Made by a program: the position numbers and the translations under genes
Part shown: positions 8,465-16,725 of the stretch, piece after piece
How positions within the stretch are numbered: position 1 is the first letter of the stretch
Layout of the letters: every line of letters begins with the position of its first letter
The notes under the pieces: generated by a model
The model's database searches: none
What the model was told of the DNA's origin: nothing
The model's input: only the letters and a program-made list of their open reading frames with translations
DNA from: Acidobacteriota bacterium
GTDB lineage: Bacteria; Acidobacteriota; Terriglobia; Acidiferrales; UBA7541
Reading direction: 5' to 3'
Length of the DNA stretch: 39,075 nucleotides
NCBI GenBank assembly: GCA_021812285.1
Contig: JAKAOH010000011.1
Coordinates: forward strand, 1 to 39,075

Positions 8465-9757
8465 ATGTCCACGGACCAGACGCAGAGGGGGCTGGTGGCG
8501 GCGCTCGGGCGCTGGGACTTGACGGCGCTTGTGGTGAACACGGTGATCGGCGGTGGTATTTTCGGGTTACCGATGCTGGTCACCGTGCTGTTGGGAGCCT
8601 CCAGCCCGCTCGGCTATCTCATCGCCGCCGCCGGCATCGGCGTGATCGTCCTCTGCTTCGCGGAGGTGAGCGCGCAATTCCGCTCGGCCGGCGGGCCCTA
8701 CCTCTACGCGCGCGAAGCCTTCGGCCCATTCGTCGGCTTGCAGGTGGGCTGGGTCACATGGCTGATGCGCGTCTCGGCGGCCGGTGCGAGCGCGAACCTC
8801 TTCGTGATGTACCTGGGAGCGATCTGGGCGCCGGCGCGGACGACGGAGGTGCACTGGGTGGTGATTACCGCGCTGTTCGCCTTGCTCGCGGTGATCAATA
8901 TCCGCGGCGTGCATCAGGGCGCGGCGGCGAGCAACCTCTTCGCCGCCGCAAAACTCGTGCCGCTGCTGATCTTCGTCGGTGTCGGCGCGTTCTTCATCCG
9001 GGAAGGGACCTTCGCGTCATGGTCCTTGGTCGGCCATGGCGGCTGGTTCCAGGCGGTTCTCCTATTGATCTTCGCCTACGGCGGATTCGACAACGCGATG
9101 TTCCCGGCGAGCGAGATGCGCGATCCCCGGCGCGACGCGCCGTTCGCCCTGCTGGTGGGAATGGGGATCGTGACGGTGGTCTATCTGCTGATCCAGATCG
9201 TTTTCCAGGGTACCGTAGCCGCCGGAACCGCCGCTGGCCGGTCGCTCGCGACGGCAGCGGGGCATTTCATGGGTACGCCGGGAGCATGGCTGCTGGCGGT
9301 TGGCGCGATGGTTTCGGTATGGGGGTGGTTTGCGGCGACGATGCTCGGCACGCCTCGGCTCACGTTCGCACTGGGCGAGCGCGGCGATTTCCCAAAGTTT
9401 TTCAGTGCGGTGCATTCGCGCTTCCACACGCCTTACATCTCCATTTTGTTCTACGCCGGGCTCGGCTGGGCGCTGGCACTCTCGGGAAATTTCGAGTGGA
9501 ACGCCAGTCTCTCGGTGGTGGCACGGCTGCTCACTTACGGCGTCACTTGCGGCGCCCTGCTGGTTTTCCGGCGACGCGACCCCGAGGCCCAGGTTTTCCG
9601 CGTGCCGGGCAGATACCTGATTCCGGGGCTCGGCATCGCGTTCTGTATAGTGCTGCTGACGCGGATGAACCAGCTGGATTTCCTTATTCTGGCGGCAACG
9701 ATTCTGCTGGCGACGCTGACGTGGCTCTGGTCGCGCCGGCGCGTTGCGGCGTCGTGA
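8465..9757 (+). CDS. APC-family amino acid permease
   Basis: A 430-residue integral membrane protein with about 12 hydrophobic helices. The first helix carries the family glycine motif NTVIGGGIFGLP (residues ~25-36), typical of amino acid-polyamine-organocation transporters. Later segments include FAEVSAQFRSAGGPYLYARE (helix 2-3 region) and LRFAYGGFDN-like helix 6 (LLIFAYGGFDNAMF). The C-terminus ends in a short basic tail (WSRRRVAAS). It would import or exchange amino acids across the inner membrane; substrate not deducible. It follows the M61 peptidase by 162 bp on the same strand, which would fit peptide breakdown coupled to amino-acid uptake. Confidence 0.88.
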   Translation: MSTDQTQRGLVAALGRWDLTALVVNTVIGGGIFGLPMLVTVLLGASSPLGYLIAAAGIGVIVLCFAEVSAQFRSAGGPYLYAREAFGPFVGLQVGWVTWLMRVSAAGASANLFVMYLGAIWAPARTTEVHWVVITALFALLAVINIRGVHQGAAASNLFAAAKLVPLLIFVGVGAFFIREGTFASWSLVGHGGWFQAVLLLIFAYGGFDNAMFPASEMRDPRRDAPFALLVGMGIVTVVYLLIQIVFQGTVAAGTAAGRSLATAAGHFMGTPGAWLLAVGAMVSVWGWFAATMLGTPRLTFALGERGDFPKFFSAVHSRFHTPYISILFYAGLGWALALSGNFEWNASLSVVARLLTYGVTCGALLVFRRRDPEAQVFRVPGRYLIPGLGIAFCIVLLTRMNQLDFLILAATILLATLTWLWSRRRVAAS

Positions 9758-9927
9758 GGGCTTACCCGAAACGGTTCGGACCACCCTCTGGTTTTCCGGC
9801 CGGGCCGGAGGACGATTCAGAGTTCGCTGGAAGAAATGGCATGCCGCAGCAACCTTCGCATCTGACTAACCGGGCCAGAATCGTGACCGCTTTCCTTTGG
9901 CAGGACTTCTTTCCGTGGAGGTATCCC

Positions 9928-12900
9928 GTGTCAAAATCGCGCATACATCGCAGTGCATTCCTAGCGCTCCTGATTTCCTCGTTCACTGCTTTCTCTGTTT
10001 TCGGCGCCGCAAAGCAAAGCGTTTCCACGCCAAATACGCCGGACATCTTTGCGGGACTGAAATTCCGCGACCTTGGCCCGGCGGTTGCCGGGGGCCGGGT
10101 GACCGCCGTTGCGGGCGTTGCCGGCGATTCGAATGTGTATTACGTGGGAGCGGCCGGCGGCGGCATCTTCAAGACGTCAGACGGCGGTGTCACGTGGAAA
10201 GCCATTTTTCAGCACGAAGGCAGTTCCTCGATTGGCGCTGTCGCGGTTGCTCCTTCCAATCCGAACTTCGTTTGGGTGGGTACCGGCGAGTCGAATGTCC
10301 GCAACGACGTGATCGACGGCGATGGCGTGTATTTCTCCTCCAATGCCGGTCGTTCCTGGCAATTCATGGGTTTGGCGGATACCGAACATATCAGTTCCAT
10401 TGTCATTGATCCGGCCAACCCCGATATCGTCTTCGTTGGGGCGCTGGGGCACGTCTGGGGCCCGAACGCCGAGCGCGGCGTGTTTCGCACGACCGACGGC
10501 GGGAAGAGGTGGAAAAAGGTCCTCTTCGTGAACGACTCGACCGGCGTCGCCGATCTCGCCATGACGCCGGGAAACCCCCAAGTACTCTTCGCGGCGATGT
10601 GGCAGTTCCAGCGCTCTCCCTGGGATATGGTGAACGGCGGGCCGGACAGCGGCATCTATCGTTCGACCGACGGCGGCAACTCCTGGAAGAAGCTCGCCAA
10701 AGGTTTGCCGCGAGGCCCGCTGGGACGAATCGCCCTCGCCATTGCTCCCAGCAATTCCGAACACATCTACGCGCTGATCGCCGCCAGGCACGGCATGCTC
10801 TGGCAATCGCTCAATCGGGGCGATTCGTGGACTCCGGTGAACGACAGCCATGCTCTCGACGTCCGACCTCCCTACTTTTCCAAGCTCGTGGTTTCCCCCG
10901 ACGATCAAAACAAAGTCTTCTTTTGCTCTTTCAGCTTGATGGAGTCGGATAACGGGGGAAAGACGGCGTATCCCATCGGCCGCGGCGTGCATGCCGACCA
11001 TCACGCCCTCTGGATTGACCCGGCCAACCCCGATCGCATGATTCAGGGAACCGATGGCGGCGCCTACCTTTCCACCGACGCAGGAAAGCACTGGCGGTTC
11101 CTCGACGGCATGCCCATTGAACAGTTCTATCAGATCGCCGTGAATGACCGCCGTCCCTACGCGGTCTGCGGAGGCTTGCAGGATAATAACGGCTGGTGCG
11201 GTCTTTCCTCAGACCTGGGCCGGGGCCGCGTCATGGGAGCCAGTTGGTATACCGTGGTCGGCGGGGACGGGCAGTATGTTGTGCCCGCACCGAGCGATCC
11301 CCAAATCGTTTACGCGGATTCTCAGGGTGGTTACATCACGCGCGTCGATATGCGAAATCATTTGTCCCGTTCCATTCGCCCCTACCTGGAAGGCCCCACT
11401 GCCGTGAAGACCTCCGCACTGAAGTACCGCTTCAATTGGACCGCACCCATCGCCGTTTCCCGAACCGACCCGAACGAGGTGTACCTCGGTGGCAATGTGG
11501 TTTTCCGATCCACCAACGGCGGAAGAACCTGGGCGCCGATCAGCGGCGATTTGACACGCAACGACAAGAGCAAACAACCTTTCCCCGGCGGGCCGGTGAG
11601 TCACGGCAGCGCCCGCGCCGAGACGTATGACACGATTTTGGCCATTACGATTGCCCCAACCGATCCACGGGTCATCTGGGTCGGAACCGACGACGGTCTG
11701 GTCCAAGTGACGCGCGACGGCGGAAAAACCTGGACCAACGTTACCCAGAACATTCCCGGCGCACCCCAATGGGCGCGCGTCTATCAGGTGGGCGTTTCCC
11801 CGTGGAACGCTGGGACAGCCTATGTGGCCTTCGACGCGCACGAAATGAACGACTCCCATGTCTATGTCTTCCGCACCGGGGATTACGGGAAAACCTGGCG
11901 GAAGATCACCGAGGGCCTGCCGGATGATTCCCCCGCCCATGTGGTCCGGGAGGATCCCAACCGGCGTGGTCTGCTCGTGCTCGGAACCGACACGGGCCTC
12001 TATTACTCGCTCGATCGCGGCGACCGCTGGTACCCGCTCAAGTCCAATTTCCCTACCGCGCCCGTTTTCGATCTTACGTTCGTGAAGTCAACCCACGATC
12101 TGGTCGTGGCCACGCACGGAAGAGGCGTCATGATCCTTGACGACATTCGGCCACTCGAAAAGCTGACGCCTCAGGTCGAAGCCAGCCAATTCCATCTGTT
12201 TGCCCCCGGTCCAGGAGTGGTGTTCCACACGTGGAAGAGCATCGAGGGCCGCTACGGCTACTCGGCACCGAATGCGCCCGAAGGCGTCGTCATCGACTAC
12301 TATTTGAAGTCCGCGATTCACTCGACGGTGAAAGAGATAAGACAACACAGGAGCCCTGTAAGAATCGTCGTCACCGGCGCGCATGGGAACCCCGTGGCGA
12401 CCGATTACGGTCCGTCGAAGGCGGGCGTCGACCGCTTCGTCTGGAACATGCGTTACGATGGCCCGGTCAGACTGAAATTTCTGCCCGGGCCCCGCGTTGA
12501 GTTCCCGGGCCGGAATTCAGGTCCGCGGGTTGCGCCCGGGACGTACCAAATCTCCGTCACGGTGAATGGGAAGACGCAAGCAAGGCAGGTTACCGTATTT
12601 CCCGATCCCAATCTACGCATCAATCCCGCCGACTTTCGCGCCCAGACCCAAGCGGCGCTCGAAGCGAGGAATGAACTGAGCGCGCTCAATGAAATGTTGA
12701 ATCGCATTGCAGAGATAGACAGGCAACTGACCGATTTTCATTCCAGCATTGACACCAGTAACGATAAACGGCTGAGGAACAAGTTCGAGCCCGTGATCGC
12801 CCGGGGCCAGCGACTCCACAAGAAGCTTAACCAGTTCAGAGACCAGGTGTTTAATCCTCGCATCCAGCGCAACGCCCCGGAAGACAGCCTTCACTATCTT

Positions 12901-13149
12901 GCCCGTTTGCACAGCCAACTCGCCAAACTCACTGGCGAGATCGCTCGCCCCTATGGCGAGGCGCCCAACGCACTATTGCGCAAGGCAATGGCGCGCGTCT
13001 TCGGTGAAACCGATAGACGGATCAAGGAATTCAACGAGCTTGTAAAAACGGACGTCGCCGGGTACAACAAGGCGGCGGAACAACTGGGAGCGCCGACAAT
13101 CTTCACTGGCGGGTCGGTCGTCATCGCATCGGCGAGTGGGATTGATTGA
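9928..13149 (+). CDS. large exported BNR/VPS10-type beta-propeller protein
   Basis: About 1073 residues, starting at GTG 9928 with GGAGG six bases upstream. The same frame is open for another 1.7 kb upstream, but that part overlaps the permease. A signal peptide (SAFLALLISSFTAFSVFGAA) is followed by ten or so Asp-box/BNR repeats of the form S-x-DGGxTW: TSDGGVTWKAIF, TTDGGKRWKKVL, STDGGNSWKKLA, STNGGRTWAPIS, TRDGGKTWTNVT. These build the propeller of sortilin/VPS10 and BNR-type glycosidase-like proteins (residues ~35-770). A C-terminal beta domain (~800-890) and a helical tail with coiled-coil character (~900-1060) follow. Proteins of this layout are abundant in Acidobacteria; their substrate is unknown and they are often mislabelled glycosyl hydrolases. 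Confidence 0.88.
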   Translation: MSKSRIHRSAFLALLISSFTAFSVFGAAKQSVSTPNTPDIFAGLKFRDLGPAVAGGRVTAVAGVAGDSNVYYVGAAGGGIFKTSDGGVTWKAIFQHEGSSSIGAVAVAPSNPNFVWVGTGESNVRNDVIDGDGVYFSSNAGRSWQFMGLADTEHISSIVIDPANPDIVFVGALGHVWGPNAERGVFRTTDGGKRWKKVLFVNDSTGVADLAMTPGNPQVLFAAMWQFQRSPWDMVNGGPDSGIYRSTDGGNSWKKLAKGLPRGPLGRIALAIAPSNSEHIYALIAARHGMLWQSLNRGDSWTPVNDSHALDVRPPYFSKLVVSPDDQNKVFFCSFSLMESDNGGKTAYPIGRGVHADHHALWIDPANPDRMIQGTDGGAYLSTDAGKHWRFLDGMPIEQFYQIAVNDRRPYAVCGGLQDNNGWCGLSSDLGRGRVMGASWYTVVGGDGQYVVPAPSDPQIVYADSQGGYITRVDMRNHLSRSIRPYLEGPTAVKTSALKYRFNWTAPIAVSRTDPNEVYLGGNVVFRSTNGGRTWAPISGDLTRNDKSKQPFPGGPVSHGSARAETYDTILAITIAPTDPRVIWVGTDDGLVQVTRDGGKTWTNVTQNIPGAPQWARVYQVGVSPWNAGTAYVAFDAHEMNDSHVYVFRTGDYGKTWRKITEGLPDDSPAHVVREDPNRRGLLVLGTDTGLYYSLDRGDRWYPLKSNFPTAPVFDLTFVKSTHDLVVATHGRGVMILDDIRPLEKLTPQVEASQFHLFAPGPGVVFHTWKSIEGRYGYSAPNAPEGVVIDYYLKSAIHSTVKEIRQHRSPVRIVVTGAHGNPVATDYGPSKAGVDRFVWNMRYDGPVRLKFLPGPRVEFPGRNSGPRVAPGTYQISVTVNGKTQARQVTVFPDPNLRINPADFRAQTQAALEARNELSALNEMLNRIAEIDRQLTDFHSSIDTSNDKRLRNKFEPVIARGQRLHKKLNQFRDQVFNPRIQRNAPEDSLHYLARLHSQLAKLTGEIARPYGEAPNALLRKAMARVFGETDRRIKEFNELVKTDVAGYNKAAEQLGAPTIFTGGSVVIASASGID

Positions 13150-13165
13150 GTGTTCCATAATACGG

Positions 13166-13450
13166 TTACATAGAAGAGAGCTTTGCCTGCTGCCAGAAGG
13201 CGATGATCGGAGCCGGCCTCCGGCGCATCCGAGCGACCGCCTTGCCAGCCGAGTAGCTCAACTGCGCGAAGTCCCGGGGCAGAAGTTCGGCAGCTGGTGC
13301 TGTTTCCAGTGCGACCACAGTGACTCGACCGGATTCAGTTCCGACGCGCAGGCGGGCAGAAACTCCACCCAGAACCGTCCCTTCTGTTGCCGAATAAACT
13401 CCCAGAGCGTGCCGCTCCATTGCGATGGCAGGCCGTCCCAGACTTGGCAA
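13166..13450 (-). pseudogene. 3' remnant of an IS630-family transposase
   Basis: On the minus strand one frame reads GRFWVEFLPACASELNPVES then LWSHWKQHQLPNFCP. This is the conserved C-terminal block of IS630 transposases (LPxYxPELNPVExLWxxxK, including the last catalytic Glu). The match then continues only in a second frame as RDFAQLSYSAGKAVARMRRR and IIAFWQQAKL. A frameshift near 13280 thus breaks the gene, and the 5' half with the first Asp residues is gone. It is an IS fossil just outside the left boundary of the integrated island. Confidence 0.75.
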
Positions 13451-13666
13451 GTTCTTCGTCAGTGAACATCAGATATCTTCCGTGAATTTTGGCGCACTTT
13501 GAGGGCGGCTGCCTTTCTACGTCCTGGCTAGGATTTGGCACTGAAAGAGCTGAACGGACCGCGAGGGCTGGCGTGCTGGTTCAACGACGAGGATTTGCCT
13601 ATCTACAAAATCATCTACAGTGGTGTAGATAAAAAAACCGGGGGCCGACGTAAGTTTTTTAGAATG

Positions 13667-13713
13667 ATGGTCGGGGCGAGTGGATTTGAACCACCGACCT
13701 CCTGGTCCCGAAC
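13667..13713. repeat. attL: 47-bp copy of the tRNA-Pro 3' end
   Basis: Identical over 47 bp to 29109-29155. In tRNA terms (minus strand) it begins at the anticodon stem/loop and runs through the CCA end plus one base, so it restores the 3' half of the tRNA on the integrated side. Sequence diverges immediately after (TAGAATGG here, CAGGCGCT in the tRNA). The left neighbour is the original 3' flank of the tRNA gene. Confidence 0.9.
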
Positions 13714-13787
13714 TAGAATGGCCAAAATGCTAAATGCTTTCTTTGGTGTCGCTTAGGACCCGAAAAGGCCTTCCAAACCTTCCTCAT

Positions 13788-13806
13788 TTGTCCGTAGTTG
13801 TCCGCA
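13788..13806 (+). repeat. candidate integrase arm-type sites, left end
   Basis: TTGTCCGTA (13788) and TTGTCCGCA (13798) are spaced 10 bp start to start, 75 bp inside attL, and are followed by AAAATCG. The same arrangement occurs at 29029-29046 near the other end. Short direct repeats flanking the core on both sides are what tyrosine recombinase N-terminal domains bind. Confidence 0.55.
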
Positions 13807-14076
13807 AAATCGTGATCCGCTTTCTGGAACGTCACTTCGCCTAAAGTGCAGGCACCCGAGCCTAGTCGGCCCGTTGATTCGCCACCTCCAGGTTATGGGT
13901 TAAATGGGCCAAAATCTGTAAGCTATGGCCCGTCCTGCCCTTACAAAAAACTATAGGCACACAACAACGCCCCTTCTGACGGATTTTGTTCCCTTAGCGT
14001 TCCCAAGCTTTGACCATTGGTTTCACAATCACGCAATTGGCACGACTTCCCTATGATAGCGTCGTGCAGTTCCACG

Positions 14077-14082
14077 TATAAT
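14077..14082 (+). promoter_or_regulatory. candidate -10 box of the three-gene operon
   Basis: A perfect TATAAT at 14077-14082 lies ~90 bp before the first gene of the operon (14173). No good -35 is seen at 17 bp, so this may be a weak or activated promoter. The rest of 13807-14172 holds no convincing ORF. Confidence 0.4.
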
Positions 14083-14172
14083 GTGGTCCGCACTTTAGGA
14101 TTTAGGAAGGGTAGGCGAATGTGGAACGTTTTCTCACCTAGCGTTTGATTACCGGGCGAACGGCGGACTCCT

Positions 14173-15534
14173 ATGCCTAGTCACGATTCCAACCCCACTT
14201 CTGGTCACTCCTACCTTGCCGCGCTTGATCCTTGGCGTCGTTCAACAGTCCGGGAAGTCGAACGCCTCTTGAAAATATCTTCCCTCACTGCAAGACGGAT
14301 CATAATCTCTGATAACCAAGCCCTGAATAACCGGGGTTTGCATCGTTTGCTTCACAGGCCGGATGTGCTTGAGTTTCTTCGTCGTCCAGACGGCGACGGA
14401 GCGCCCCTATTGGCCATCGCCTTGCGTGAGGGCACACTTCATTTTGTAGAGGTCGCTCAGCGTCTTGTCCTCCGTAGAGACCGTCCGGCAATCTTTCCAT
14501 GGATGAGCGTGGCGCAACAGGCTCAGCTCGACACCGCTTACGGTCATGGCCGCTCCTCGACGGTCGGGCCGTTGTTTGACATTGCGGGGCAAACATTCCG
14601 CGATCACATCGAGCGCCTTGAGACGCTGCGAACGTCGACCCCTGCAACCACTGTACGCTGGAGCGGCCTGGAAACTGGTTACGTCGGTGCCACTACCACA
14701 GCTCTACGGCGTTTTCGCCACACACTTGAGCGAGACTCTATTTCTGCATTACCCCGTGACAAAGTGCTTGCGCTCTGTGACAGTCTACTCGAACAGGTTG
14801 AGCAAGGGTCCGACGTCAATCGCTCCGATCTCTATCGCACAATTTCTCTCTCGGGCTTAGACAAAGCTACACAGTTTGCAATTCGCCTGAAATGCTTGGA
14901 CGAACCTTATCACGAGAACTTTGCGGCGGCAACACGCAGTCATAGCATCACCGGTACCGAATACAGAGAGGCAGAGGTAGCGCGTTTACTAGAGACTATT
15001 TCAGCAAGACTGCTCCAGTTGCGCCCGGTTGACGTTTTCGGAATTGACGAATTTCCCCTACTGCTGGATGAGGTGCCATTTTCTCGTATCTCCTCTATTC
15101 GGGGCTCTCCAGCATTCCTGGACCTTCTCGACAAATTGGCAGTCCCACAAGAGGATCACAAAAGAGTGCGCGTGATATTAGACCTTCTGAATTTCATATC
15201 AGCCGAGTTGGCCAAAGAGCCCAAAGGTCTCAGAAAACTCATCAGTCTTCGACTGCATGTCTTCTCACCGCCGCGAGAATTAATGGATGAATTACGCGCC
15301 GCTGGGCTCTCTCTTAGCGACCTTGTTGCTGCCGCATCTACGACCGCTGGCTTTGTGGTGGGAGAGGCTGTTGGCCAACTCGTGGGAGTTTTCGGGGTGG
15401 GTGGCGTGCTCGGAACTGGAGCCACAATAGTAGTCGAGCAGATCGCCCGAAGGGCATATGAAAAACCCAAGAAGCAGCAGGAGTTTCAACAGGTTCTACA
15501 ATTGATCCTTGCGGCAACTCACACGGACACATGA
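14173..15534 (+). CDS. unknown protein with C-terminal hydrophobic Gly-rich segment; first gene of nucleotide-enzyme operon
   Basis: A 453-residue protein I do not recognise. Residues 1-80 are helical and basic (VREVERLLKISSLTARRII). The middle is rich in Leu/Arg helices (ALRRFRHTLERDSISALP, VARLLETISARLLQLRP). Residues ~385-422 are strongly hydrophobic and glycine-rich (STTAGFVVGEAVGQLVGVFG then VGGVLGTGATIVV), followed by a basic helix (EQIARRAYEKPKKQQ). This could be one or two membrane-inserting helices, as in pore-forming effectors, or a buried hydrophobic hairpin. There is no signal peptide. It is followed after 37 bp by the adenylyltransferase-like gene and the dCTP-deaminase-like gene. 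The arrangement of large unknown protein plus two nucleotide enzymes inside a defence island suggests an effector or sensor role (inference). Confidence 0.8.
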   Translation: MPSHDSNPTSGHSYLAALDPWRRSTVREVERLLKISSLTARRIIISDNQALNNRGLHRLLHRPDVLEFLRRPDGDGAPLLAIALREGTLHFVEVAQRLVLRRDRPAIFPWMSVAQQAQLDTAYGHGRSSTVGPLFDIAGQTFRDHIERLETLRTSTPATTVRWSGLETGYVGATTTALRRFRHTLERDSISALPRDKVLALCDSLLEQVEQGSDVNRSDLYRTISLSGLDKATQFAIRLKCLDEPYHENFAAATRSHSITGTEYREAEVARLLETISARLLQLRPVDVFGIDEFPLLLDEVPFSRISSIRGSPAFLDLLDKLAVPQEDHKRVRVILDLLNFISAELAKEPKGLRKLISLRLHVFSPPRELMDELRAAGLSLSDLVAAASTTAGFVVGEAVGQLVGVFGVGGVLGTGATIVVEQIARRAYEKPKKQQEFQQVLQLILAATHTDT

Positions 15535-15571
15535 ATGTCACATTTAATACTGGAGGTAAGACCTACGCGCA

Positions 15572-16111
15572 ATGGTTGATCATCTGGGAATGGTTCATGG
15601 CCGGTTTCAGCCAGTCCACAATGAACATCTTCTGTACATTCTGAGAGGCCTCAGCCGCTGCTCTAGGCTAGTGATTGGGATTACAAACCCTGATGCCTCC
15701 GAATACAAAGCCAGCTCGCTGAGTCCACACCGACACAACGAGGAGGCAAATCCCTACACCTATTTTCAGCGAATGGAAATGATTCGAGAGTGCTTAGTCG
15801 ATGAGCATATCGATCTCGCTCGCATATCACTCATACCGTTTCATCTGTTTGCCCCCGACAAATGGCACTACTATTTGCCTCCGCCCGAAGCGGTGGTTCA
15901 ATACGTCAGGGCCTTCTCCTCCTGGGAAGATGAGAAGATTGCGTTATTTCAGAAATACGGGTATCGCGTGGAGGTTCTTGACAGACGGATGACAAAAACG
16001 GTTGAAGGCACACAGGTGCGCACGATCATGCGCGAGGGAGGCAACTGGAGACAACTTGTACCTCCTGGAACCGCGCGCGTCATCGATAAGGTGAACACTG
16101 GGGACCTATGA
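15572..16111 (+). CDS. archaeal-type nicotinamide-nucleotide adenylyltransferase-like protein (cytidylyltransferase fold)
   Basis: A 179-residue nucleotidyltransferase of the HxGH superfamily. The first strand-loop is GRFQPVHNEH (residues 10-19). It corresponds to GRFQPVHxGH of archaeal NadM, with the loop Gly replaced by Glu but both His kept. NPYTYFQRMEMI (~60-71) matches NPFTxxERxEMI. The C-terminal GTQVRTIMREGGNWRQLVPP (~146-165) matches the NadM pattern TEIRRRMxxGExWxxLVP. Such enzymes join NMN and ATP to give NAD. Insertions (HRHNEEA, and PFHLFAPDKWHYYLPPPE) make it longer in the middle, so another nucleotide-linked substrate is possible. A GGAGGT lies 14 bp before the ATG, which is far; an in-frame TAA just upstream rules out an earlier start. 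It overlaps the next gene by 4 bp (ATGA), implying coupled translation. Confidence 0.82.
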   Translation: MVDHLGMVHGRFQPVHNEHLLYILRGLSRCSRLVIGITNPDASEYKASSLSPHRHNEEANPYTYFQRMEMIRECLVDEHIDLARISLIPFHLFAPDKWHYYLPPPEAVVQYVRAFSSWEDEKIALFQKYGYRVEVLDRRMTKTVEGTQVRTIMREGGNWRQLVPPGTARVIDKVNTGDL

Positions 16112-16698
16112 GGAAGACCATGGACAACTCCGGTGGCGCTATTCTTTCGAACCAACAAATCATCCAGTCGGTGCAGAACAAGGAAATAATTATCGAGCCG
16201 TTCGACATACGCCTGGTTAGGGGCGCAAGCATATGCCTGCGCCTCGGTTATGAAAGCATGCGAATGGAGTGTACCGGGACGGTGGACGTCCGTCTTGAAG
16301 CTTCCTATCCCCTATACAAGAAGATTGAAGTTGACGCCAGGACAGGGCTAGAAATCCCCGCAAAGAGACTGGTACTAGCTAGCACATACGAGAAAATTGC
16401 ATTACCCAGGGATGTAGTGGGTTGGCTGTCAAACCTTTCGGGTCTCGCACGGCTTGGACTTCAAGTTGTATTATCGCACCTTGTCTCTCCTGGGTATGGA
16501 GAGCACGGCTCGACATCGCTCACACTTGAGCTATTCAACACACTCGACGTCCCAATCAAACTGTATTCTGAAATGCGTATCTGTCATCTGACGTTCTTAC
16601 ATTTACAAGAGCCAGCGACCACCAGTTATGATTCTCAGGTGGGAACCTACGCTCGCCAGGCTGGACCACGCGGCTCACGCTTTTACACTGATTTCTAA
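16108..16698 (+). CDS. divergent dCTP deaminase / dUTPase-fold protein
   Basis: A 196-residue protein; an ATG at 16120 with GAGG six bases upstream is an equally good start. It follows the Dcd layout: ILSNQQIIQSVQNKEIIIEP at the N-terminus, then RLVLASTYEKIALPRDVVGW, LSGLARLGLQV, SLTLELFNT, and the C-terminal YARQAGPRGSRFYTDF. The general-base Glu (E141, in LTLELFN) and the Arg of LARLGL (R115) are kept. The usual GRSSLARLG appears as NLSGLARLG and the usual HRIDPGW as HLVSPGY, so Arg/Asp residues expected in the dCTP pocket are missing. dCTP deaminases are known anti-phage enzymes that empty the dCTP pool. This one may have changed substrate or act as a nucleotide sensor. It is coupled to the adenylyltransferase-like gene. 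Confidence 0.8.
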   Translation: MRKTMDNSGGAILSNQQIIQSVQNKEIIIEPFDIRLVRGASICLRLGYESMRMECTGTVDVRLEASYPLYKKIEVDARTGLEIPAKRLVLASTYEKIALPRDVVGWLSNLSGLARLGLQVVLSHLVSPGYGEHGSTSLTLELFNTLDVPIKLYSEMRICHLTFLHLQEPATTSYDSQVGTYARQAGPRGSRFYTDF

Positions 16699-16725
16699 AT
16701 TGAATTGCAATTTGCGTTTTTTGCA

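Noticed and set aside
8191-9927. 1.7-kb open extension upstream of the BNR-repeat protein in its own frame
   Set aside because: It overlaps the APC permease in a different frame and is arginine-rich without domains; the GGAGG-preceded GTG at 9928 and signal peptide mark the true start.
13535-13756. 73-aa frame containing GASGFEPPTSWSRTR
   Set aside because: That string is the known spurious translation of a tRNA-Pro sequence; here it is the attL repeat.
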